Assembly: GCF_004208415.1 (NCBI RefSeq)
Contig: NZ_CP035758.1
Span: forward strand, 6,882,001 to 6,946,000
Direction: 5' to 3'
Length of the DNA stretch: 64,000 bases
Source: Ktedonosporobacter rubrisoli
Lineage (GTDB): Bacteria; Chloroflexota; Ktedonobacteria; Ktedonobacterales; Ktedonobacteraceae
This document shows, one piece after another, positions 13,875 through 21,866 of this stretch (positions are counted from its first letter, which is position 1; each line of letters begins with the position of its first letter). The notes below the pieces were generated by a model, which saw only the letters and a program-made list of their open reading frames with translations, did no database searches and was not told the origin of the DNA. The position numbers and the translations under genes are program-made.

Positions 13875-15185
13875 ATGGGCGAAAAATCACAACAGAGCTG
13901 GTGGCTGGCTCCCAAACCATTTGATTGGGTATCCTCAGCCCTTTACCTTGGCATTCTTGCCATCTCATACTTCAAACTATTTACTCGCTGCTCCTGCATT
14001 GCCGCCTCAGAGGCTATCGGCGTTACAGTAGCAATTACGTTGGCTATCGTAATCCTGCTTTCCATTGATCGCCTCGAATACTACTGGTTCAAGGAAGAGA
14101 CGCCAAAGCGGGCTGCTATCACCTTACTCGTGCTGCGTATCCTCTTGATCGAAGGCATCACACAGCTTGAGCGCTTCTACTTTGTCCCTCTCAACTACGC
14201 GATCATGCTCTATCTCATCCCTCCCTATCTCGCCACGCTCTATTTTGGTGCCAGAGCAGGCTACTGGATCGCCCTGTTAGCCGGAGTAATCTATCTCATC
14301 AAAACTACCCTCTACTCGGCACACTGGTATCGCGATCTACCTAACCTCTGGACAAGTACGATTTTCTGCTTCGGCCTGGTCTTTCTGCTGGCCATGGCCC
14401 GGGTTGTCTCGCAGGAAAAGGCCAGCCGTCAACGAGCCGAGCAGCTCTTAGGGGAGCTTGCAAGCTCGCATCAGCAGTTGAGCCTTTATACTGAACAGAT
14501 AGCTGAGCTGGCAGCCTTCAAGGAACGCAACCGGATCGCGCGCGACATTCACGATGGCCTTGGGCATGCCCTTATGGCCATCAGTGTGCAGTTAGAGAAA
14601 GCCCTGGTATATCATGAAAGGAATCCGCAGGAAGCCCTTCAGGCGGTGGGTGCGGCCAGGCAGGTGACCAGAGAAGCCCTGCAAGAGGTGCGCAGCTCAG
14701 TGCGTACGCTGCGGCTCACGCAGGATGATTACTCCTGTGCCAGCAGCATTGCCCTTCTGATCCAACACCTGCGCATAAGCCAGATCTCCGTTGACTATTA
14801 CACAGAAGGCGATGAAACCAACTTCTCGCGCGAGATACGTAACACGCTCTACCGCGTAGCCCAGGAAGGTTTCACCAATATTCAGAAGCACGCTCGGGCC
14901 AGCAAGGTTGAAGTAACGCTCCTGTTCGCCGAGCAAGAGGCCCGCCTGCGCATTCACGATAATGGAGGTGGCTTCGAGCCAAAGCTGATCAGGGAGCAGA
15001 CGACAGAAGGTAGAGGCGGTTATGGGCTGCAGGGCATGAGAGAAAGGATTGCGCAGGTCAAGGGAGTATTCCATCTGGAAAGTAAGTTCGGGCGGGGAAC
15101 TACCTTACTTGTGAGTATCCCCGCTCAGGCCAGGACGCATAGCCGAGAAAATGTAGCAAAGGATGGATACGATGAGCAAGCTTGA
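13875..15185 (+). CDS. NarL-type sensor histidine kinase
   Basis: A 436-residue membrane histidine kinase of the HisKA_3/NarX-DesK type. The N-terminal 175 residues hold about five to six hydrophobic helices with no large extracytoplasmic loop, so the signal is probably sensed in the membrane. A coiled linker (about 180-215) precedes the phosphoacceptor box RNRIARDIHDGLGH, with His226. The ATPase part has the N-box (YRVAQEGFTNIQKHARA), a G1 box (HDNGGGF) and a G2 region (GYGLQGMRERI). It should phosphorylate the regulator encoded next, whose start overlaps its 3' end by 14 bp. Confidence 0.9.
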   Translation: MGEKSQQSWWLAPKPFDWVSSALYLGILAISYFKLFTRCSCIAASEAIGVTVAITLAIVILLSIDRLEYYWFKEETPKRAAITLLVLRILLIEGITQLERFYFVPLNYAIMLYLIPPYLATLYFGARAGYWIALLAGVIYLIKTTLYSAHWYRDLPNLWTSTIFCFGLVFLLAMARVVSQEKASRQRAEQLLGELASSHQQLSLYTEQIAELAAFKERNRIARDIHDGLGHALMAISVQLEKALVYHERNPQEALQAVGAARQVTREALQEVRSSVRTLRLTQDDYSCASSIALLIQHLRISQISVDYYTEGDETNFSREIRNTLYRVAQEGFTNIQKHARASKVEVTLLFAEQEARLRIHDNGGGFEPKLIREQTTEGRGGYGLQGMRERIAQVKGVFHLESKFGRGTTLLVSIPAQARTHSRENVAKDGYDEQA

Positions 15186-15894
15186 AAAGCAGAGCATTCG
15201 GGTACTGGTAGTGGACGATCAACAGCTTGTGCGCGATGGCATCGCCTCGCTCCTGCATGTCCAGGATGGCATAGAAGTCATTGCCACTGCTACTAATGGG
15301 CAGCAAGCCCTTGAGATTGCCGTTACTTTAGAGCCAGATGTCATCTTGATGGATGTTCGCATGCCTGTCATGGATGGCGTAGAGGCAACTGGCAAGATTC
15401 GGCAACAGGTGCCTGCCTGCCACATCCTTGTGCTTACAACCTTTGACGATGACGAATATATCAAAGATGCCTTACAGGCCGGGGCATCTGGCTATCTGCT
15501 CAAGGATATTCCGGCTGCCGACCTGGCTCTCGCCGTCCATGCAGCCGCGCAAGGCATCTATCAACTCGATCCCTCAATTGCCGGAAAGATGCTGGCAGCC
15601 TTCACGCCCGCGAAACAGAAGGACAAAAGCCAGGCCAGCACCTCAGCAGGTCTTTCCAATGCTATAAACTATGCGAACAAAGCTTCAGGAACTACGAATA
15701 CTGGCGAGCTGACGAGGCGTGAGATTGAGATCTTACGCCTGATTGCGACTGGCGCAACTAATCGCGAGATAGCTGAGCAGCTGGTCATCAGCGAGGGAAC
15801 CGTAAAAAACCATATTTCCAATGTGTTCAGTCGTCTGGGCCTGCGTGATCGAACCCAGGCTGTGATGTATATTCGGGAACTTGGCTTGCTTTAA
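15172..15894 (+). CDS. NarL/FixJ-type response regulator
   Basis: A 240-residue two-domain regulator. The receiver domain (residues about 7-125) has the acidic pair in VVDDQQ, the phosphoacceptor Asp in VILMDVRMP, and the conserved Thr and Lys (LTTFDD, LLKDIP). After a 50-residue Ala/Ser/Lys-rich linker comes a LuxR-type helix-turn-helix: LTRREIEILRLIATG ... SEGTVKNHISNVFSRLG. The ATG at 15172 is chosen because AAAGGA lies 8 nt upstream; an in-frame ATG at 15163 sits inside that ribosome-binding site. It is translationally coupled to the kinase gene. Targets are unknown; the divergent CPBP gene is one candidate. Confidence 0.9.
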   Translation: MSKLEKQSIRVLVVDDQQLVRDGIASLLHVQDGIEVIATATNGQQALEIAVTLEPDVILMDVRMPVMDGVEATGKIRQQVPACHILVLTTFDDDEYIKDALQAGASGYLLKDIPAADLALAVHAAAQGIYQLDPSIAGKMLAAFTPAKQKDKSQASTSAGLSNAINYANKASGTTNTGELTRREIEILRLIATGATNREIAEQLVISEGTVKNHISNVFSRLGLRDRTQAVMYIRELGLL

Positions 15895-16040
15895 GTCAGA
15901 TCTGGCACTTTGCGAGGCCCGGCCTTGGGAGCAAGCCGATCTGCCATCCTCCGGACATCATAATAACCGCTGACGGCATTATGAGCAGTCAAGCCGTCAA
16001 ATGCCGTTACGGAACTCATGAACTAACAAGAGAGACTGCA

Positions 16041-16814
16041 TCAGGCTGTGGCTGAAGCCTGCTTTTCGTCGTCGGTGCTGAGAGATGGGGCCGGATCTGC
16101 CAGGTGGCGCGTTCGTACATAGCGTAGCAGGACAAGGGCCAGAATGGCATATCCCAAGAAGAGGAGCTCGCTCCAGACCTGGCCGCCCGGAAGCCTTTGC
16201 AGGCCAAAGGCCGAGAAATCTATAAGCCAGTGGACCAGGGCGGCCAGGGGATAAAAGAGCCACGAGCGACGATAGGCCAGCACTATCAAAGTCGCAAAGC
16301 CAAGATGACAGGTTATCCCGATGACCCGATCTAAGCCCTGAAACACAAAGCTCCAGGCCGCAGCTCCCAGGATTTCCGCAGGATGCGTACCAGGGCGCAA
16401 GAACTGGGGAGCAAACACGGCCGCCACAATCGCCATAGCTAGCTGTAGCGCAAAGACTATCGCTTCAGTCCCTCCGTGCCCCACACCAGCCATGAGCGCG
16501 CCGTTGGCGTCGCGATGGTCGCGCATGCTCCTTCCCACCCGAAAGCTAAGGTAGCGCATAGTCTCTTCACATACCCCATAAGTCAGGGTTATAAATGCTA
16601 GCAAGACCCAGGGCATGCTACCAAACAACATGGGCCAGAGCACGAAGTTAAACGGAATCTGGATCAACAGATTGAGCAGGTAAAAGCCTGCCGCAATAAA
16701 GAACATCTTCCATGATAAGCTGAAACGTCGCTGAAAGAAAGCCGCCAGGCCGAGGGGAAACAGAACCATAAGAGCCATGGCGACTGCAAAGGCGCCCCAA
16801 TTGAGCAGCGTCAT
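16041..16814 (-). CDS. YhfC-family intramembrane protease
   Basis: A 257-residue, roughly seven-helix membrane protein of the YhfC family (glutamic-type intramembrane proteases related to CPBP/PrsW). Visible family marks are the EETMRYLSFR motif (about residue 83) and GVGHGGTEAI (about 110). It is the last gene of a three-gene operon after a membrane protein and a winged-helix regulator. The substrate is unknown. The operon arrangement suggests its expression is set by the regulator next door. Confidence 0.8.
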   Translation of the reverse strand: MTLLNWGAFAVAMALMVLFPLGLAAFFQRRFSLSWKMFFIAAGFYLLNLLIQIPFNFVLWPMLFGSMPWVLLAFITLTYGVCEETMRYLSFRVGRSMRDHRDANGALMAGVGHGGTEAIVFALQLAMAIVAAVFAPQFLRPGTHPAEILGAAAWSFVFQGLDRVIGITCHLGFATLIVLAYRRSWLFYPLAALVHWLIDFSAFGLQRLPGGQVWSELLFLGYAILALVLLRYVRTRHLADPAPSLSTDDEKQASATA

Positions 16815-16857
16815 ATAAAAGAAGATCCCTTTCTAGCAAAGAAACTCTTTGCTCAGC

Positions 16858-17223
16858 TTACTCCTGCGTTTCGATAGGTTGCTCAACAATAGAGCGTAAA
16901 ACACTTACATGATTTTCAAAGGCAGCTCGCCCTTGAGAGCTCAATGAGATCCAGGTTCGCGCCCGTTTTCCTTCAAAAACTTTATCGATTATGATATATC
17001 CTAACGACTCTAGCGCGCTCAAGTGGCGTGAGAGATTAGAATCTCCCAGCTCTAGATAATCGCGTAAGAAGGCAAAATCAACCTTTTTTGCTTGCGCCAG
17101 AATAGCCATAATGGAGAGCCGAACTGGCTGGTGAATCGCTTCGTCCAATTCCAGGCGCGGATGATGCCTCTGCTTCTCAGCGTTCCCATCGTCCTGCCTG
17201 GCTTCCCCGGATTGCATAGACAT
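16858..17223 (-). CDS. Winged-helix transcriptional regulator
   Basis: A 121-residue DNA-binding protein with one winged helix: LDEAIHQPVRLSIMAILAQ, then the recognition segment LELGDSNLSRHLSALESLGYI and a wing with KVFEGKRARTWISLS. It resembles the MarR/ArsR-like HTH_34 group that often controls neighbouring membrane proteins. The ATG at 17223 has AGAAGGGG 5 nt upstream; a longer frame to 17307 would overlap the upstream gene and lacks a ribosome site. It begins 2 nt after the upstream stop, so translation is coupled. It probably binds the inverted repeat in the operon promoter (17768-17788) and represses its own operon. Confidence 0.82.
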   Translation of the reverse strand: MSMQSGEARQDDGNAEKQRHHPRLELDEAIHQPVRLSIMAILAQAKKVDFAFLRDYLELGDSNLSRHLSALESLGYIIIDKVFEGKRARTWISLSSQGRAAFENHVSVLRSIVEQPIETQE

Positions 17224-17225
17224 AG

Positions 17226-17711
17226 TTACCCCTTCTGTATCTGGGCACGTCTCCAGGCAAACAAACCAACAATGAGCAACGGCAGGCCGCTGAGTAATCC
17301 AACACAAGTAAACCAGACAGGCAGGAAGGCCTCTTGCTTGCCAAACAGGAATAGGCCAAGAAAGGTGCCCCCACAGATTACCAGGATGTGGTACAGGCCC
17401 CAGAGCAAGAATATCTGCTTACGCGTCGATTTCCACGGCTGAACAGGCAAACGCCGACTATAAACCCCTGTCCATATTGCGGTTCCTAGCGCCACCACAG
17501 CTACAAAGAGCCCAGCTAAAAGCGGTCCGAGAGCCCTATTCTGGCTACCAGCAAAGCGAGGAAAGATATCAAAGCCTGCCATGGCCACAATAATCGCTGC
17601 ACCCCAGACGAGCTGCAATACACCGTTGTTCTCGCTATGGCGCGCCGCGCCCTGCTGGACCCGCTCAATCCTGCGTAGCGCCTCTTCCGCCTGTTGAGGA
17701 TCGCATCCCAT
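17226..17711 (-). CDS. Small four-helix membrane protein
   Basis: A 161-residue protein with a short charged N-terminus (PQQAEEALRRIERVQQ) and four hydrophobic segments at about 29-46, 62-82, 98-120 and 128-150. I do not recognise a named family beyond a general resemblance to small membrane proteins paired with winged-helix regulators. It is first in the operon with the regulator and the YhfC protease, behind a strong promoter with an operator. It may be the sensed or regulated membrane component. Confidence 0.7.
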   Translation of the reverse strand: MGCDPQQAEEALRRIERVQQGAARHSENNGVLQLVWGAAIIVAMAGFDIFPRFAGSQNRALGPLLAGLFVAVVALGTAIWTGVYSRRLPVQPWKSTRKQIFLLWGLYHILVICGGTFLGLFLFGKQEAFLPVWFTCVGLLSGLPLLIVGLFAWRRAQIQKG

Positions 17712-17767
17712 GCTTTTTTCCTTTCGTCAGCCTGCTAATTTTCGTATATACTTCTACCAGAGAGAAG

Positions 17768-17788
17768 TACTTTACTGATAGTAAAGTA
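17768..17788. promoter_or_regulatory. Operator: perfect 9-bp inverted repeat
   Basis: TACTTTACT and AGTAAAGTA are exact inverse complements separated by GAT. The site covers the region just after the -10 box and the predicted start of the membrane protein/regulator/YhfC operon, the position of a classic repressor site. A second, weaker repeat (ACTTCT/AGAAGT, 17750-17768) abuts it. Confidence 0.75.
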
Positions 17789-17815
17789 TATAACATGGAG
17801 GAAAGCCCTTGTCAA
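17787..17815 (-). promoter_or_regulatory. Promoter of regulator/YhfC operon
   Basis: Minus strand TTGACA (17815-17810), 17-bp spacer, TATATA (17792-17787). The operator at 17768-17788 overlaps its downstream edge. Confidence 0.75.
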
Positions 17816-17877
17816 GATGGCAAATCAGGAAACTTAATGCTCACGCGTGGAGATGAGCGGCACTGTGCTCAATATGG

Positions 17878-17917
17878 CAAAAAAAAAGAGGGCACAGCGC
17901 GGAGAGAACTGTGCCCC
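17878..17917 (-). terminator. Intrinsic terminator after doxX-like gene
   Basis: In minus-strand sense, GGGCACAG and CTGTGCCC form an 8-bp stem followed by TCTTTTTTTTT. Confidence 0.88.
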
Positions 17918-17995
17918 GAAGGTGATCAACTCACATGTATGCGAACCGATCACTGCTAACCGAAAACAGTAGAATGGGTCTGTCATTACACACGC

Positions 17996-18655
17996 TCAGT
18001 TTTGAGCTGCTTGCGTTTCCACTTGTTGCGCCTTTAGCTGCTTCCTCCGGTATAGGGAGCCAGTCCAGGGAGCCCCGAGCAGAGGCACGATAAAACGATC
18101 CAACCCGATATATCCGGCCACCCGCCAGGCCAGAATCAGCAATATTCCCAGGCCGCCAAGAATTGGATTAATGCTCACAGCACCAGCAAGCATATAGTTA
18201 AGGTTCATAAAGCAACCAAAACAAGCAGCAATACCGGTCAGGATGCCTAAAATCAAGGCGATGCCGACAAGCAGTTCACCGAACGTGATGATGTACGAAA
18301 ACACAACAGGATTTGGCAAAACAACTTGATGCAAAAATCCTGCATACCAATCCTGCACACTTGGATTCTCTCCCAGCGACTTTTTTAAGGCGCCCAGAGC
18401 AAAACCCTTAATCGCGCTGCTTCCATGCTGGCTAAATATCCAGCTTCCACCTCCTTCTGCCTGGCCAAAGGAAGTAAACTTAAGCGAGTAACCTGTCAGC
18501 TTGCTCCAGCCGGAAGTAAACCATTCATAGCCTACGTAGAGACGCACAAACAGCCATACCCAGGCGGCATATGTGTCGGTAAAGAGAAATCTCGTAAGTG
18601 GGGAAGGGGGGATATCGGCAACAGACTGTGAACTAAGAGTTTTTGGCACATCCAT
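17996..18655 (-). CDS. DoxX-family membrane protein
   Basis: A 219-residue membrane protein of the DoxX/DoxD family. Visible marks are the first helix WLFVRLYVGYEWFTSGWSKL, the extracytoplasmic segment with WYAGFLHQVVLPNP, the FGELLVGIALILGILTGIAA helix and the MNLNYMLAGAVSINP helix. DoxD is a subunit of thiosulfate:quinone oxidoreductase in Acidianus; most bacterial members have no proven substrate. It has its own promoter and terminator, so it is a single-gene unit. The redox role is inferred from the family only. Confidence 0.82.
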   Translation of the reverse strand: MDVPKTLSSQSVADIPPSPLTRFLFTDTYAAWVWLFVRLYVGYEWFTSGWSKLTGYSLKFTSFGQAEGGGSWIFSQHGSSAIKGFALGALKKSLGENPSVQDWYAGFLHQVVLPNPVVFSYIITFGELLVGIALILGILTGIAACFGCFMNLNYMLAGAVSINPILGGLGILLILAWRVAGYIGLDRFIVPLLGAPWTGSLYRRKQLKAQQVETQAAQN

Positions 18656-19210
18656 GTTGTTCTCCTCCTAAATATTCTCTAAAAGCCTCTTATGGCTTTA
18701 TCCTACGGTCCATCGGCGGAACAACTTGCCATAGAGGCAACTGCATCCTGTACAAACAGACCCATATCCTACTTCTCTACTCAGATATTAGCATAACCTA
18801 ATGTCAGTTGTCAAAGGCAACAAAAAGCTGGTGAAGGCTCTCTGGCCTTGCTAGATCATAGTAGCAGCTTTTTTTATGGTACTTCTGGAGGATACCCGAT
18901 CAAAGTCCTCGCTTATCGCACATATTCTATAGCTGAAAAGGGGCAGGAGATTTAGCCATTAAAAATTGACGAGCAACAATCTGGCAAGGAAGGCGTATAC
19001 GTCCAGGCTTGAGAGACGGATATGAGCTTACACTATCTCTCCTGGCTGGCATCTATTTATGTACCAACTCATATCATGTTACACTATTAAGTAATATAGC
19101 AGATCGGCGCCGAGATTGCATAGCCTTAGCCATTTATTACCAGGAATAGAGAGTTTCTGCTAGCCCAGGAGCAAGATGCGCTAAAAGCTGATCAATCCAC
19201 TATAAACAAC
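18656..19210. other. Intergenic region between groEL and doxX-like gene
   Basis: About 550 bp with no credible gene. It holds the minus-strand promoter for the DoxX gene (TTGACA 18814-18809, 18-bp spacer, TAATAT 18790-18785). Nothing else is recognised. Confidence 0.5.
18785..18814 (-). promoter_or_regulatory. Promoter of doxX-like gene
   Basis: TTGACA and TAATAT on the minus strand with an 18-bp spacer, about 130 bp upstream of the start codon. Confidence 0.65.
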
Positions 19211-19254
19211 AAATAAAAAGGGTGCTCTCTGGCCAGCGACTGGCGGGAGCACCC
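19211..19254 (-). terminator. Intrinsic terminator of groES-groEL
   Basis: In minus-strand sense GGGTGCTC and GAGCACCC, with an inner CGCCAG/CTGGC pairing, form a long stem followed by TTTTTATTTG. It lies 34 bp after the groEL stop. Confidence 0.85.
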
Positions 19255-19287
19255 TCAGTATTATAAAAAGCTCTGTCTCAGTGGCAA

Positions 19288-20928
19288 TTACATCATGCCG
19301 CCCATACCGCCCATACCACCAGGCATACCACCGGCGGGAGCCGCGGGCTGCTCTTCTGGAATATCGGTGATGAGGGTATCGGTCGAGAGCACCATTCCCG
19401 CGATACTTACAGCATTCTGCAGAGCAGAGCGAGTAACCTTCACAGGATCGATGATACCGGCCTGGAACATATCTACATACTCGCCGCTCAGAGCGTTGAA
19501 GCCATAGCCACGGGGCTGACTGCGCACGCCGTTAACCACAACTGCTCCATCACGGCCAGCATTGAAGGCGATCTGGCGCAGAGGCTCTTCAAGAGCGCGA
19601 CGCAGGATACTGAGGCCAGTTGCCTCATCGCCACCAGCAACCTTCACATTATCGAGGGCAGAGATGGCCGAAACCAGCACCGAACCGCCGCCAGGGACAA
19701 TACCTTCCTCAATAGCAGCGCGGGTGGCCGAGAGGGCATCCTCAACGCGATGCTTCTTCTCTTTCATCTCGACCTCAGTGGCGGCGCCAACTTTAATCAC
19801 GCCAACGCCACCGGCCAGTTTAGCCAGGCGCTCCTGCAGCTTCTCGCGATCATAGTCGCTGGTCGTCTCGTTGATCAGCATACGAATCTGCTGGATACGA
19901 GCCTGGATATCCTGCTGAGAGCCGGCACCTTCCACAATCGTCGTGGTGTCTTTGTTAGAGGTCACGGTACGAGCGCGGCCCAGATCCTCGAAGGTTGCAT
20001 TCTCAAGCTTGAGGCCCTTCTTCTCAGTGATGACGGTACCGCCGGTAAGGATCGCGATATCATCGAGCATGGCCTCGCGGCGATCGCCAAAGCCAGGAGC
20101 CTTGACACCAAGCACGTTAAAGGCGCCGCGCAGCTTGTTGACAACCAGGGTTGCCAGAGCCTCGCCATCGATATCCTCGGCGATGATCACAAGATCTTTG
20201 TGCCCACTCTGCAGCACGCGCTCCAGCACCGGCAGGATATCAGCAATCGCGCTGATCTTCTTATCGGTGATCAAGAGATAAGGATCGTTCAGCTCGGCAA
20301 GTGTGTGCTCGTTGTTGGTAGTCATGTAGGGAGAGATAAAACCGCGGTCGAACTGCATGCCCTCGGTGTACTCTTTCTCCATAGCAATGCTACGGCCCTC
20401 TTCAACGGTGATCACACCATCTTTACCAACCTTCTCCATCACCTCAGCGATCAGGCCACCAATTTCCTGGTCAGCGGCAGAAATGGAGGCCACCTGAGCG
20501 ATCTGCTCACGGGTCTCGACCGGCTTGGCCATCGACTTAATCTCAGTGATAACGGCCTCAACACCGGCCTCTAAGCCACGGCGCAGAATCATCGGGTTGG
20601 CTCCTGCGGCCAGGTTCTTCAGGCCCTCATTCACGATAGCATGAGCCAGCACAGTTGCCGTTGTAGTGCCATCACCTGCCACATCATTGGTCTTGGTCGC
20701 CGCCTCTTTCAGCAGCTGAGCGCCCATATTCTCAAAGGGATCGGGCAGCTCTACATCGCGGGCAATCGTCACACCGTCATTAGTAATCGTCGGGGCCCCA
20801 AATTTCTTATCAAGGACGACGTTGCGTCCCTTGGGTCCCAGAGTAACTCTTACGCTATCAGCCAGCGCATCCATTCCTCTCTTCAGAGAGTAGCGCGCCT
20901 GCTCGTCAAATTGCAGTCTCTTTGCCAC
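19288..20928 (-). CDS. groEL: Chaperonin GroEL (Hsp60)
   Basis: A 546-residue chaperonin that folds proteins in the cytosol as a double ring of 14 subunits with the GroES lid. It is full length. It begins AKRLQFDEQARYSLKRG, has the ATP-binding GPKGRNV and GDGTTTATVLA (the catalytic Asp is in the latter), the apical domain RGFISPYM segment, and ends in a Gly/Met-rich tail (GGMGGMGGMM). It follows groES by 39 bp in one operon with a single terminator downstream and a CIRCE element upstream of groES, so HrcA heat-shock control is expected. Confidence 0.98.
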   Translation of the reverse strand: MAKRLQFDEQARYSLKRGMDALADSVRVTLGPKGRNVVLDKKFGAPTITNDGVTIARDVELPDPFENMGAQLLKEAATKTNDVAGDGTTTATVLAHAIVNEGLKNLAAGANPMILRRGLEAGVEAVITEIKSMAKPVETREQIAQVASISAADQEIGGLIAEVMEKVGKDGVITVEEGRSIAMEKEYTEGMQFDRGFISPYMTTNNEHTLAELNDPYLLITDKKISAIADILPVLERVLQSGHKDLVIIAEDIDGEALATLVVNKLRGAFNVLGVKAPGFGDRREAMLDDIAILTGGTVITEKKGLKLENATFEDLGRARTVTSNKDTTTIVEGAGSQQDIQARIQQIRMLINETTSDYDREKLQERLAKLAGGVGVIKVGAATEVEMKEKKHRVEDALSATRAAIEEGIVPGGGSVLVSAISALDNVKVAGGDEATGLSILRRALEEPLRQIAFNAGRDGAVVVNGVRSQPRGYGFNALSGEYVDMFQAGIIDPVKVTRSALQNAVSIAGMVLSTDTLITDIPEEQPAAPAGGMPGGMGGMGGMM

Positions 20929-20967
20929 GAAACAATACTCCTACAATCTATGAAATTTTTTGATGTA

Positions 20968-21270
20968 TTACTCTACAATGCCCATGACATCGCTTTCGCG
21001 GAGGATAAGATACTCTTCGCCGTCCAGCTTTATCTCTGTCCCGGCATACTTAGCAAACAGCACTTTCTGTCCAACCTGGACCTCTAGGCTTGTACGCTTC
21101 CCGTTGTCAAGTACCTTGCCTGGGCCTACTGCCAGCACTTCGCCCTCCTGGGGCTTCTCTTTGGCCGTATCTGGCAGTACGATACCGCTCTTCGTTACTG
21201 ATTCGCGGGCTAACGCCTTGACTACCAGGCGGTCACCTAGTGGTCGCAGTTTTACACTCACTGTTGTCAT
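20968..21270 (-). CDS. groES: Co-chaperonin GroES (Hsp10)
   Basis: A 100-residue co-chaperonin, the lid of the GroEL chamber. The core LRPLGDRLVVK, the mobile loop (ESVTKSGIVLPDTAKEKP), GEVLAVGPG and the final EEYLILRESDVMGIVE are all typical. The start is the ATG at 21270: the family consensus begins there, and the longer frame to 21423 would run into the promoter leader. It is first in the groES-groEL operon. Confidence 0.97.
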   Translation of the reverse strand: MTTVSVKLRPLGDRLVVKALARESVTKSGIVLPDTAKEKPQEGEVLAVGPGKVLDNGKRTSLEVQVGQKVLFAKYAGTEIKLDGEEYLILRESDVMGIVE

Positions 21271-21520
21271 GCTGCATTCCTGCCTTCCATAGTTTTTATG
21301 AAAAAGACTCGGGTGCGGGAAAAATATCCGCATTTCGCACAGAGATCGCTCTGTGTATGGCCTGACCGGGCAAGTCCATAAGCCAGGGAGAAAGGCTTCT
21401 GGCTGCTCAGTTCTCAGCGGCATGCTGCTGCCTGGCTAAGAACTGGCCAGCCCAGGCCGGCTTTTCGATTTAGCGAAATTCTTTGTATATAAGCTCGCAA
21501 GCTTGGCCTTGCGCCGATTA

Positions 21521-21547
21521 TTAGCACTCTCAGGTGTAGAGTGCGAA
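21521..21547. promoter_or_regulatory. CIRCE heat-shock operator
   Basis: TTAGCACTC (21521-21529), a 9-nt spacer, and GAGTGCGAA (21539-21547). This matches the HrcA-binding CIRCE consensus except for one base in the second arm (GAGTGCTAA expected). It lies at the start point of the groES promoter. Confidence 0.93.
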
Positions 21548-21555
21548 CCGGCTAT

Positions 21556-21584
21556 ATCATACACCATTAGAAGCTAGTGTGCAA
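21556..21584 (-). promoter_or_regulatory. groES-groEL promoter
   Basis: Minus strand TTGCAC (21584-21579), 17-bp spacer, TATGAT (21561-21556). The CIRCE element begins 8 bp downstream of the -10 box. Confidence 0.8.
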
Positions 21585-21656
21585 GGGGAAAACATCAAGA
21601 TGTTCTATTATGCTTGCGATAACGCTAGCACTTTGTGTTGCTCCTACCCTGAACTC

Positions 21657-21685
21657 TTCACTTCTGATCTTACAGGTGTTATACT
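21657..21685 (+). promoter_or_regulatory. Possible promoter of Ser/Thr kinase gene
   Basis: TTCACT, 17-bp spacer, TATACT on the plus strand, about 180 bp upstream of the kinase gene. The -35 box is weak. The remaining leader (21690-21866) holds nothing I recognise. Confidence 0.45.
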
Positions 21686-21866
21686 GCACGTAGCATATAA
21701 GACATGTCAAATTTTTTCACTGTGTTTAAATATGCCCGCAACTATAACGGCTGTGTGCGGCATGTGTCGAGGTGGATGCCTATCCCTGGCGGGCTGATTT
21801 AATATATCTGTTGCATATGCGTCTGATTCTGTAGAGCATATTATTGATGGCTTATGAAGCAAGCGC

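Noticed and set aside
19750..20574. 274-codon frame opposite groEL
   Set aside because: Antisense to a highly conserved gene; it arises from the codon pattern of groEL and has no ribosome site.
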